Positions 26,652-34,836 of a DNA stretch of 64,000 bases are shown here, piece by piece. The stretch comes from Pectobacterium sp. A5351 (GTDB taxonomy: Bacteria > Pseudomonadota > Gammaproteobacteria > Enterobacterales > Enterobacteriaceae). The stretch's first letter is position 1, and the number at the start of each line of letters is the position of its first letter. Below the pieces are notes generated by a model. That model had not been told where the DNA came from, ran no database searches, and saw only the letters and a list, made by a program, of their open reading frames with translations. Both the position numbers and the translations under genes were made by a program. The stretch is from positions 434,001 to 498,000 of the forward strand of contig NZ_CP116477.1 of assembly GCF_028335745.1 (NCBI RefSeq). The letters are read 5' to 3'.

Positions 26652-28242
26652 AGAAGTTCGGTTTTGCGTTGGTAGCCCAGCTTATGCCCTGTACCTGTTT
26701 GGACAGGCCGAGTTGGTAGGCGGGAATGTACAATGGAACCACATACGCCTGATCGATGACCTCACGCTGTATTTCGCTATAGAGCTGTTTACGTTCCGCT
26801 TCGCCCGCGCCGATGGCTTTTCTCAGCTTGTCATTCAGCACGCTAATGCGCGTAAAGTTGTTGCCGTTCGGTGGCGCATAGGCCGAATCGAAGACGGTAC
26901 GCAGAATATCCGGCTCTGCACGCACGAAGAAGTTGGAGGCGATATCGTACTCATTGGCATTGGTGCGCGTGGTGAATTCACCCGCATCAACTGGCGTCAG
27001 TTTGACTTCGAAGCCTGCCTGCTTCACCTGATATTGCACCGCCTGGAACAGCGCGACATCGGCAGCTTCAACGTTGGTTGAGGCGTACACGAAGCTGACG
27101 CTCAGGCGCTTGCCATCTTTGGTTCGGAAGCCTTCGCCGTCTTTCTGTTTCCAGCCTGCATTATCCAGCAGTTCGTTGGCTTTTTTCACATCGAAGCCCC
27201 AGCGGGATGCGACACTCGGATCGTAGTACAGCGTGGCGGGGCCGAGAACGTTATCGGCGGCTTTCAGCGTACCAAAGAATGCGACTTTCACCGCTGCGTT
27301 GGTATCTACGGCGCTCTGGAATGCCTTACGCACCGCGACATCCTGGAAGGGGCCTTTGGTGGTATTGAGGTAGAGCACGCGGTTAACGCCCGGATTCTCA
27401 TAGGTGATCACTTCCAGCTTCGGATTGCGCTTCACCGTTGGGAAATTGGCGGGCGGCACGGCGTCAATGGCCTGAATCTGGCCGCTGCTCAGTGCGCCAA
27501 GGCGGACCGACGCTTCCGGCAGGTATTTGAACACCAGACCATCCAGATAAGCTGGGCCCGTGTGTTTCGCATAACCCGGTCCCCAGTTGTAATCAGGACG
27601 TTTCGTCAGTTTGCTGCCGCTGCCTTTTACAAAGGAGTCGAGAATAAACGGCCCAGAACCTACCACGGTGTTACTGGTATTTGGCGTGTTCTTCAGGTAC
27701 GTCGGTGATTGGATACCCAGATACGGCAGGCTCAGCCCCTGTAACAGCGCCGAAAACGGAGAGCTATAGTGGAGCACAATCGTGTAGTCATCCGGCGTCG
27801 AGACCTTGTCGATAGGGCCTAACAGTGATTTCGCGTAGCTGGAGGTGGTTTTCGGATCGAGAATACGCTCGATGTTGTATTTCACTGCTGCGGCATCCAG
27901 CTTGGTGCCATCGCTGAACGTCACGTCCTTACGCAGATGGAAAGTGTATTCGGTGTTGTTGTCGTTAATTTTCCAACTTTCGGCCAGCCAGGGCGTAAAG
28001 CGGTTATCTTCCGCCTGTCCGACCAGCGAATCGACCACGTTACGCGCAATCAGCGCGGTTACGCCGTAGGCCGTAATGTGCGGGTCGATAATCGGCGTAT
28101 CGCTGCCCAGCCCGACATTCAGGATACCGCCAGACACCGGTTTTTCACCGCTTTGTGCAGCATAAGCACCGGGATTGAGTGCGAAAAGTAACGAGAGTAA
28201 CCCTGCGGCGAGAGTCGTAACTTGCGGATGATTTTTTTCCAT
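26629..28242 (-). CDS. Periplasmic substrate-binding protein (SBP_bac_5) of the ABC importer
   Basis: 537 residues with a signal peptide (LAAGLLSLLFALNPGAYA, cleavage near 29). The body has the family 5 solute-binding features: GGILNVGLGSDTPIIDPH, then DSLVGQAEDNRFTPWLAESW and FHLRKDVTFSDGTKLDAAAV, typical of peptide, opine and nickel binders. The protein lacks a lipobox, so it should be free in the periplasm. First gene of a four-gene operon (binding protein, two permeases, fused ATPase). The bound ligand cannot be read from sequence; proximity to rha genes does not prove sugar transport, since this family rarely binds monosaccharides. Confidence 0.9.
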   Translation of the reverse strand: MEKNHPQVTTLAAGLLSLLFALNPGAYAAQSGEKPVSGGILNVGLGSDTPIIDPHITAYGVTALIARNVVDSLVGQAEDNRFTPWLAESWKINDNNTEYTFHLRKDVTFSDGTKLDAAAVKYNIERILDPKTTSSYAKSLLGPIDKVSTPDDYTIVLHYSSPFSALLQGLSLPYLGIQSPTYLKNTPNTSNTVVGSGPFILDSFVKGSGSKLTKRPDYNWGPGYAKHTGPAYLDGLVFKYLPEASVRLGALSSGQIQAIDAVPPANFPTVKRNPKLEVITYENPGVNRVLYLNTTKGPFQDVAVRKAFQSAVDTNAAVKVAFFGTLKAADNVLGPATLYYDPSVASRWGFDVKKANELLDNAGWKQKDGEGFRTKDGKRLSVSFVYASTNVEAADVALFQAVQYQVKQAGFEVKLTPVDAGEFTTRTNANEYDIASNFFVRAEPDILRTVFDSAYAPPNGNNFTRISVLNDKLRKAIGAGEAERKQLYSEIQREVIDQAYVVPLYIPAYQLGLSKQVQGISWATNAKPNFYDVWIKR

Positions 28243-29070
28243 TCCCTGTGTCCTTTACCAATGACATGAGGCCATACACGGCGGTCTTTTCGCTACTCTA
28301 GAGGGCGGTCTTATGCATGTAAAAGAATAAAAGTGGATTTTCAATTCCATAAAAATATATATGCGAAAGGCTTGTACTCGCGCTGAGGCTGAAAGGTTTT
28401 CTTTGGAATCTTGGTGGTGGTAGCGGTTTTTATTACTACCAGTGATCGATGTGTTGGTTGATGCGCATCAACTGTGGCCAAACATTTCCGATTTACGGTG
28501 GTGTGGTTTGGCAGTGACACCATCAGGATGGAGCGTCCAGGGGAATGGCGGCACTATTCTGGCGTGAAGCGCATTGGCATCCGGGTTGGTTCAGACCGGA
28601 ATAAGGAAAATGAGGCTCCTCCTCTGGGCCAGCGTTAGTGCTGTTCAAATCGGTCTGGAACCGATTTGTCGCCTGCCTGAAATGCGAATTATTTAGGGTA
28701 TATGAGTGAAAAATTCGGATAGAATTTTTGTGTGATGCCGTGTGAAAGAATACGTTATTAAATTGTTGTGCTTTCACAAAAAAACAACCAGTCTATTTCT
28801 TATTGGTAATATTATTGGTGAATTGTTATTCATTTTTCTATTGGGGGTTGGATATTTCGGATACGTTAAAGAATCTGGTTTTTAAATTATTGAGTAAAAG
28901 TTTCACAAAAAATCAACGCATAATTTCTTCTTTCATTTTTATAAAATTTAAAATCGTGTTCCTAATAACAAAATATACTAGGGGAGTTGTTCGATATATC
29001 AATTAACCTCTTTATCAGTCTATAATACCTATGTAAGAATATAACCTTTAATGGTTGGATTGGTAAAAAA
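28243..29070. other. Intergenic 828 bp with hairpin and solo MITE end
   Basis: No convincing gene. The first part holds the promoter of the ABC operon. A perfect hairpin CAAATCGGT-CTGGA-ACCGATTTG sits at 28646-28668. Just after it, GAATTATTTAGGGTAT at 28686-28701 is the right end of the MITE-like family without a left partner, so it is a decayed copy. From 28720 to 29060 the DNA is very AT-rich and leads into yagU. Confidence 0.5.
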
Positions 29071-29685
29071 ATGAACTTTTTTGAACAAACATCTCCATCT
29101 CGGAGACGCTATGGATTAGCCGCTTTTATTGGTTTGATTGCTGGTATTGTTTCATCTTTTGTTAAGTGGGGCGCTGAAAATCCGCTTCCTCCACGTAGCC
29201 CTACGGATATGTTTAGTAGTGCTTGCGTGCCTGAATCACTGATTAGAGCTGCTGAGCAAATTGACTGTTCTCGTAATTTTCTTAACCCACCCTACATCTT
29301 TTTACGCGATTGGCTTGGCGTTGTTGATCCTAATGCTGCGGTGTATACCTTTGCTGGCCACGTATTCAATTGGGTTGGTGTGACGCATATTATTTTCTCT
29401 ATTGTTTTTGCTGTAGGTTACTGCGTTGTTGCAGAAGTATTTCCTAAAATAAAATTATGGCAAGGTCTGCTGGCGGGGGCGCTGGCTCAATTATTTGTTC
29501 ATATGATTTCATTCCCATTGATGGGCCTTACCCCATCTCTCTTTGTTCTCCCTTGGTATGAACATGTATCAGAGATCGTAGGGCACCTGATTTGGTTTTG
29601 GTCTATTGAAATTATTCGCCGTGATTTACGTAATCGTATGACTCGCGAACCGGACCCTGAAATTCCGTTGAATGCTGTACGATAG
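29071..29685 (+). CDS. yagU: YagU-family inner membrane protein (DUF1440)
   Basis: 204 residues, the same length as E. coli YagU. Hydrophobic segments lie at about 15-33, 98-120, 130-155 and 165-190 ([20 protein letters not shown] near the start, [20 protein letters not shown] later), with conserved [12 protein letters not shown] between the first two. E. coli YagU has been linked to acid resistance; the molecular role is unknown. Stands alone behind an AT-rich upstream region, which together with its lower GC content suggests separate acquisition. Confidence 0.88.
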   Translation: MNFFEQTSPSRRRYGLAAFIGLIAGIVSSFVKWGAENPLPPRSPTDMFSSACVPESLIRAAEQIDCSRNFLNPPYIFLRDWLGVVDPNAAVYTFAGHVFNWVGVTHIIFSIVFAVGYCVVAEVFPKIKLWQGLLAGALAQLFVHMISFPLMGLTPSLFVLPWYEHVSEIVGHLIWFWSIEIIRRDLRNRMTREPDPEIPLNAVR

Positions 29686-29773
29686 GCTATGATTTTATCT
29701 TAAAATATGTGAAGTATTGCGATGCTTATTATTTCAGTGTCGCACTATAAATTAGCCGTAAATATTGATGTCT

Positions 29774-29898
29774 ATACCCTAAATAATTCGAGCTTCAGGA
29801 AGACGGCGAGTGAGATAATCCCGATGAGCTTACTCAAGTAGGTGATTCGGGTGTCTGAACGCTAGCAGCGCACTCGCAGCTTGAAGTATGGTGGGGAA
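29774..29898 (-). repeat. MITE-like repeat, copy 2 (inverted, about 125 bp)
   Basis: In reverse orientation to copies 1 and 3. It starts ATACCCTAAATAATTCGAG and contains ATCCCGATGAGCTTACTCAA followed by GTAGGTGATTCGGGTG, the complement of the core of the other copies, and ends CTTGAAGTATG before diverging from the ACGGGTAT expected at the outer end. The terminal mismatch suggests an older copy. It lies between yagU and the curA-like gene. Confidence 0.75.
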
Positions 29899-30046
29899 GT
29901 GCATTCTGCAAATGGCGTATTCTGCTTAAGAATTGATTACCACCGTAGCAAATGAACGCCGCACGGTTTGCGTAGCCAGAAGAAAAAACCGATCCTATTG
30001 TTAATGAAGTGATTTTATCAACATGCTTGGTTTAACGGAGGATACG

Positions 30047-31084
30047 ATGTTGCAAACCGATCAAATTAACCGCCGTGTGGTTCTGGCTCAGCGCCCGCAC
30101 GGCGCACCGACGAAAGCGAATTTCCGTCTGGAACAACAGTCTGTGCCACAGGCCGATGCAGGGCAGATCCTGCTGCGTACGGTGTTCCTGTCTCTTGACC
30201 CTTATATGCGTGGCCGCATGAGCGACGCCCCCTCTTATGCCAAACCCGTCGAACTGGATGATGTGATGGTGGGGGGAACCATCAGCCGCGTGGTGGAATC
30301 TAAACACCCGGATTATCAGGTGGGTGATTGGGTATTGTCCTACAGCGGCTGGCAGGACTATGCGCTTTCCGACGGCAAAGGTTTAACGAATCTGGGACAG
30401 TCGCCGACGAATCCTTCCTACGCATTGGGCGTGCTGGGTATGCCTGGCTTCACCGCGTATATGGGGCTGACGGATATCGGCCAGCCTAAAGCGGGGGAAA
30501 CGCTGGTGGTGGCTGCTGCGACCGGCCCGGTCGGTGCTACGGTCGGCCAGATTGGGAAACTGAAAGGCTGCCGGGTGGTTGGCGTAGCGGGCGGGGCGGA
30601 GAAATGCCGACACGCGGTTGAGGTTCTGGGGTTTGATGCTTGCCTCGACCACCGGACGGATGATTTTGCAGAACAGTTGAAACAAGCCTGCCCGCAGGGC
30701 ATTGATATCTATTTTGAAAACGTCGGTGGGAAAGTTTTTGATGCCGTGCTGCCGTTGCTGAATACCTCGGCGCGTATTCCCGTGTGCGGGTTAGTCTCAG
30801 GCTACAATGCAACAGGGCTGCCCGACGGGCCAGACCGCTTATCGCTGCTGATGGGAACTATTTTGAAGAAACGCATTCGGATGCAGGGGTTCATTATCTT
30901 TGATGATTACGGGCATCGCTTCGATGAGTTCTGGAAAGCTGTGTCGCCGTGGGTGGCAGAAGGTAAGATCAAATATCGGGAAGAGATCGTCGACGGGTTG
31001 GAAAACGCTCCTGAAGCCTTTATCGGCCTGCTGCACGGCCGCAACTTCGGTAAATTAGTGGTTAGGGTCGGGCCGGATGCCTGA
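30047..31084 (+). CDS. curA: NADPH-dependent oxidoreductase, CurA-like (MDR superfamily)
   Basis: 345 residues from ATG 30047, behind GGAGGATAC; eight further codons are open upstream but lack a ribosome site. It has the zinc-free medium-chain reductase layout: an N-terminal GroES-like domain (TVFLSLDPYMRGRMSDA, GGTISRVVESKHPDYQVGDW) and a Rossmann domain (VVAAATGPVGATVGQIGKLK, VVGVAGGAEKC). The family reduces the double bond of alpha,beta-unsaturated ketones and aldehydes; E. coli CurA (345 residues) reduces curcumin. The exact substrate here is not known. Monocistronic between a MITE and an AraC gene. Confidence 0.85.
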   Translation: MLQTDQINRRVVLAQRPHGAPTKANFRLEQQSVPQADAGQILLRTVFLSLDPYMRGRMSDAPSYAKPVELDDVMVGGTISRVVESKHPDYQVGDWVLSYSGWQDYALSDGKGLTNLGQSPTNPSYALGVLGMPGFTAYMGLTDIGQPKAGETLVVAAATGPVGATVGQIGKLKGCRVVGVAGGAEKCRHAVEVLGFDACLDHRTDDFAEQLKQACPQGIDIYFENVGGKVFDAVLPLLNTSARIPVCGLVSGYNATGLPDGPDRLSLLMGTILKKRIRMQGFIIFDDYGHRFDEFWKAVSPWVAEGKIKYREEIVDGLENAPEAFIGLLHGRNFGKLVVRVGPDA

Positions 31085-31158
31085 CAGGCGCTGACGAAAA
31101 AAGAGTTGGCGCAAAAATTGCCTGATCTCCCCTGTTATCGTTGCGGGGGAGAAGGTCA

Positions 31159-31983
31159 ATGCATCCTGATTCGGCATCGTTTCGCGTGCGGCCGTTGCAG
31201 CCGTGGTTTGTTATCAATGCGGCGGAAGACTACCTGAAGAAAAGCATCAGTCAGTCTCCCATTGCCCATTTTTACAGCTTCACGGTCGATCGTGCTGAAC
31301 CGATGACGTTGGCCGTACCGGACGGTAGTGTCGATCTCCTATTGCACTGCTGTCGTGATGCGCCTTGCGGGCGCGTTTGCGGCAGCACGGCATCGGCACA
31401 GATCACCCGACTGATGCCCGGAGAACGCTATTTTGGCGTGCGTTTTATGCCGGGGATCATGCCTGCTTTTCTCGATCTTTCTCCGATGGAGCTGGCGGGG
31501 CAAGAAATCCCTTTCGACGAAGTGGCTCCTGATGTGCCACGTCTGCTGAGGCGGCTGGTAAACAGTCAGGATTTCAACGAGCAAGTTGGTGTGTTTCTAC
31601 ACTATTTTTCCTACTGGACGAACCGCTCGGCACCGCCTCTGTTATTGCAGATTATCGACCTGATTATGGCGCATGACGGCAAAATCCGAGTGTATGAGCT
31701 GGAGCGGAAAACGCTCTATTCCGCACGTTATATCCACCGTTTGTTTCATGATAACTGCGGCATGTCGCCCAAAACATTCTGCCGCACGATCCGCTTCCAG
31801 AGAGCGCTCGCGCTACTCAATCAGGGAAATATCGACAGCCTGACTACGTTGGCGCAGCGCCTTGAATACGCTGACCAGTCGCATTTTTTCCGCGAATTCA
31901 AGGCATTCTCTTCCTGCTCACCACAACACTATCTGGCACGGCTACAGGCTGTGCGCTATCAGAACCGTATCCGCCAGTGCTGA
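31159..31983 (+). CDS. AraC-family transcriptional regulator of the aminotransferase module
   Basis: 274 residues from ATG 31159, following GAGAAGG. The N-terminal region (FVINAAEDYLKKSISQSPIA, DGSVDLLLHCCRDAPCGRVC) resembles the DUF6597/AraC-like sensor group with several cysteines at about 66-78, and the C-terminal AraC DNA-binding domain (about 165-262) shows IRVYELERKTLYSARYIHRL and LTTLAQRLEYADQSHFFREF. It is followed in the same direction by an aminotransferase, alcohol dehydrogenase and permease, so it probably controls them. A set of repeated half-sites in the intervening 230 bp supports this. Confidence 0.85.
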   Translation: MHPDSASFRVRPLQPWFVINAAEDYLKKSISQSPIAHFYSFTVDRAEPMTLAVPDGSVDLLLHCCRDAPCGRVCGSTASAQITRLMPGERYFGVRFMPGIMPAFLDLSPMELAGQEIPFDEVAPDVPRLLRRLVNSQDFNEQVGVFLHYFSYWTNRSAPPLLLQIIDLIMAHDGKIRVYELERKTLYSARYIHRLFHDNCGMSPKTFCRTIRFQRALALLNQGNIDSLTTLAQRLEYADQSHFFREFKAFSSCSPQHYLARLQAVRYQNRIRQC

Positions 31984-32030
31984 ACCTGCTTTGTCATGTC
32001 ACCGCGACGATGCGTTTTATCCTGCACCGC

Positions 32031-32078
32031 TTTTTTGGTGCCTTGTTCTGCTTTTTTGGCGCAATGTGCACCAAAAAG
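32031..32078 (+). promoter_or_regulatory. Repeated half-site array upstream of the aminotransferase gene
   Basis: TTTTTTGGTGCC (32031-32042) and TTTTTTGGCGCA (32052-32063) are direct repeats exactly 21 bp apart, two helical turns. The second is mirrored by TGCACCAAAAA (32067-32077), which with it makes a near-perfect inverted repeat centred on ATG. Direct half-sites spaced by 21 bp on one helix face are typical of AraC-family activators. An AraC gene lies immediately upstream, so it is the likely binder. Confidence 0.6.
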
Positions 32079-32215
32079 ACGCTATCGCTGCACCGTGGCG
32101 TGTGCCGATTTATTCTATTTTCCCCGCCTAGGCCATTGCTATAAACGTTCCACACCGTGCGCTATCGCACGTTTCTCTTGTGAAGCTATCCCTTGTGAAT
32201 ATTGTGAGGATGTTT

Positions 32216-33586
32216 ATGGCACAGGCAAAAGACGTTGTACCGGGTTTTTACACTATTGATGACGCGATCGCGTTGGATGGTGATACTACTCGCGCGCTGC
32301 AATTGACCCATCTGAACCGCATGCGATCTCTGGACGGCCATGCCAAATACTTTGTTCGTGCTGAGGGCTGCACCTTCATCGATGATAAAGGCGAAAAGCA
32401 TCTGGATATGATTGGTGCCGTCGGGGTTGTGACCGTTGGCAATAACAATGAGTTCGTGTGGTCCTGTTTACAGAAGTGTTTCGACAATCGCTTGTTCATG
32501 ATGGGGGCGATTTCCTATCACAACGTGGCGGCGGCGCTGGCACATAACATGGCGCTGCTTTCGCCGCAGGGCAAACTGACCAAAATGGGCACCGCCACTG
32601 GGGGCGCGGAGGCGATTGAAGGGATGATCAAATTGGTTAAGCTCGGCACCCGCCATAAAGCGCACAAAACGCATCTGTTGGCGACGCTGGGGGCGTTTCA
32701 CGGCAAGACATCCGGCGCGGTCTCGCTCGGTGGTAAGGATAAATGGCGTGCAGGGCAGCAGCCAACGCTGGGCAATATCGATCATGTGACCTACGGTTCC
32801 GTCGCGGAGCTGGAAAGCGCGCTGGCGACCGGAAAATACAAAGCATTCGTTGTGGAACCGATTCAGGGTGAAGGCGGCATTATTGTACCGCCGGTTGGTT
32901 ACCTGAAGGCCGCGCGCGAACTGTGCGACCGCTATGACACGCTGCTGGTGCTGGATGAAATTCAGTGTGGTGCGGCGCGTACCGGTAAGTTCTGGTGCTG
33001 CGAACACGACGACGTGGTGCCGGATTGTATTGTCTTTGCCAAAGGGCTGTCAGGCGGGCTGGTGCCGTTTGGTGGCTATCTCTGTACGGAAGCGCTATAT
33101 GAAGCGGCGTACGGCACCATCGAAACCTGCTATCACCATACCGCTACCTATCAGGAAAACACCCTGAGCGCGGCGGCGGCACTGGGGGCATTACAGTTCA
33201 TCATTGAACACGATCTTTGTGGTATGGCGGAGCGTAAAGGCGCGCTGATGATGCAGCGATTGCGTGAGATTCAGGCGCGTCATCCGCAGGTAATTAAAGA
33301 TGTTCGCGGCAAAGGTTTGATGATTGGCCTTGAGTTCGGACGCTTGCCGGAGGCACTGCACGCCAGCATGGGCGAATACTACTCGGCGGCGATTGCCGGG
33401 CTGCTGGTAGAAAAATGGCGTATTCAGGTGAATTTCACCATCAATAATCTGGCGGTGTTCCGCTTCCTGCCGCCGCTCACGATCGGTGAAGAAGAGTTGG
33501 ACTATGCACTGAATGCGTTTGAATCTGCGCTGAACAGTGTCGTCGAGCAGGTCGAGCACGCCAGTGCCTCTGCGGCGACGGTGTGA
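32216..33586 (+). CDS. Class III (omega-amino acid type) aminotransferase
   Basis: 456 residues from ATG 32216, with GAGGA five bases before it; ATG 32210 is also possible. A fold-type I PLP enzyme: KMGTATGGAEAIEGMIKLVK positions the cofactor phosphate, LVLDEIQCGAARTGKFWCCE holds the PLP-binding Asp, and FAKGLSGGLVPFGGYL carries the Schiff-base Lys. The motif is DEIQCGAARTGKF where most relatives have DEVQTGxGRTG, a mild divergence. Such enzymes deaminate GABA, beta-alanine, taurine, putrescine or related amines to aldehydes. The iron alcohol dehydrogenase 10 bp downstream could reduce that aldehyde, with the permease importing the amine. Substrate unknown. Confidence 0.85.
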   Translation: MAQAKDVVPGFYTIDDAIALDGDTTRALQLTHLNRMRSLDGHAKYFVRAEGCTFIDDKGEKHLDMIGAVGVVTVGNNNEFVWSCLQKCFDNRLFMMGAISYHNVAAALAHNMALLSPQGKLTKMGTATGGAEAIEGMIKLVKLGTRHKAHKTHLLATLGAFHGKTSGAVSLGGKDKWRAGQQPTLGNIDHVTYGSVAELESALATGKYKAFVVEPIQGEGGIIVPPVGYLKAARELCDRYDTLLVLDEIQCGAARTGKFWCCEHDDVVPDCIVFAKGLSGGLVPFGGYLCTEALYEAAYGTIETCYHHTATYQENTLSAAAALGALQFIIEHDLCGMAERKGALMMQRLREIQARHPQVIKDVRGKGLMIGLEFGRLPEALHASMGEYYSAAIAGLLVEKWRIQVNFTINNLAVFRFLPPLTIGEEELDYALNAFESALNSVVEQVEHASASAATV

Positions 33587-33596
33587 GGAGAGGGTG

Positions 33597-34751
33597 ATGA
33601 CATTTACCTATTCACAACCGGTCAGGCTTTGTATTGGCCGGGGAGAGGTTACCCGCGTTGGTGAGGAAGTGGCGCAGTGGGGGAAATGTGTGCTGCTGGT
33701 AACAGGAAAAACCAGTTGCCGTCAAACGGGGCTGCTTGCACGACTGACCGATTTGTTAACCCAGAGCGGCGTGCGCTGGGTGCTCTTCGACAGCGTTGAG
33801 GCAAACCCGCTTACTACCACCGTAGATGATGGCGCCGCGCTGGCGCGTGAGCAACAGTGTGATGTGGTGCTTGGCGTCGGCGGTGGGAGCGTGATGGACG
33901 CGGCGAAAGGCATCGCGTTTATGGCATGTCATACGGGCAATCTGGTGGATTATCTGTTTCAGCCGACAACCAGCAATGAAGCACTGCCTCTGGTGCTGGT
34001 AACCACGACAGCGGGAACGGGAAGCGAAGGCAACTGCGTCGCCGTCTTCACGAATCCTGAAACCCATGATAAACCGGTGTTTTTCTCGCCTGCGCTGTAC
34101 GCGAAAACCGCCATTATTGACCCGACGCTCATGGTCACGCAGTCATCCCGTATGGTGGCGTCAACGGGCTTTGACGCACTCAGTCATAACATTGAAGCGC
34201 GGGTGGGCAAATTCTGCAATCCGATGACGGAAATCATGACTGAACGCGCCATTCGGCTGCTGACCACCTATTTACCGCGTGTCTGCCGGGATGTGACCGA
34301 TCTGGATGCCTGGGATCAGGTCTGTTGGGCGAATACATTGGGCGGAATGGCGATAGGGATGTCGGCCTGCGGTCTGCCGCATGCGATGGAACACCCGCTG
34401 AGCGGGTTGTACAACATCACCCACGGTGAAGGGCTTGCCGCGTTGTATCCCGAACTGATGCGTTTTTCCTGTGATGACAATATTGCGGGTTTCGCTGCCG
34501 TTACCGGTGCGATGAGCGATAGCGTAACACATCTTGATGATGCCGAACGGGCGAGGCATAGCGTCTATCTGGTACAGCGCTTGCTGGAAAATATCGGATT
34601 GACGTTTACGCTCCGCGATCTGGGCGTACGCGAACAGGACATTTCCTGGCTGGCGGATAACTGTGTGCAGACGATGGGCGTGAGCCTGGAACAGAATCCG
34701 CGTTCAGCGTCGCGTCAGGACATCGAATCGCTGTATCGCGCCTGCCTGTAA
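33597..34751 (+). CDS. Iron-containing (group III) alcohol dehydrogenase
   Basis: 384 residues from ATG 33597 behind GGAGAGGG. NAD(P)-binding LGVGGGSVMDAAKGIAF near residue 90, TAGTGSEGNCVAV, and the metal-binding set FDALSHNIEA with PHAMEHPLSGLYNITHGEG (Asp plus three His) are all present. The family interconverts primary alcohols and aldehydes, including lactaldehyde, succinate semialdehyde and sulfoacetaldehyde. Its position 10 bp behind the aminotransferase suggests it reduces the aldehyde product, regenerating NAD(P)+ during fermentation of an omega-amino compound (inference). Confidence 0.88.
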   Translation: MTFTYSQPVRLCIGRGEVTRVGEEVAQWGKCVLLVTGKTSCRQTGLLARLTDLLTQSGVRWVLFDSVEANPLTTTVDDGAALAREQQCDVVLGVGGGSVMDAAKGIAFMACHTGNLVDYLFQPTTSNEALPLVLVTTTAGTGSEGNCVAVFTNPETHDKPVFFSPALYAKTAIIDPTLMVTQSSRMVASTGFDALSHNIEARVGKFCNPMTEIMTERAIRLLTTYLPRVCRDVTDLDAWDQVCWANTLGGMAIGMSACGLPHAMEHPLSGLYNITHGEGLAALYPELMRFSCDDNIAGFAAVTGAMSDSVTHLDDAERARHSVYLVQRLLENIGLTFTLRDLGVREQDISWLADNCVQTMGVSLEQNPRSASRQDIESLYRACL

Positions 34752-34836
34752 GGCGGCATGACGGCAAGGGATTTACCACCGGCCCGATTGCGCGGCATCA
34801 CGCTATCGGGTTCGTTTTGTGTATCCGGGGGGCAAG

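Noticed and set aside
32053..32077. NtrC enhancer upstream of the aminotransferase
   Set aside because: The arms are TGGxGCA then TGCACCA, the reverse of the NtrC order TGCACCA-N3-TGGTGCA, and no sigma-54 promoter of correct spacing was found.
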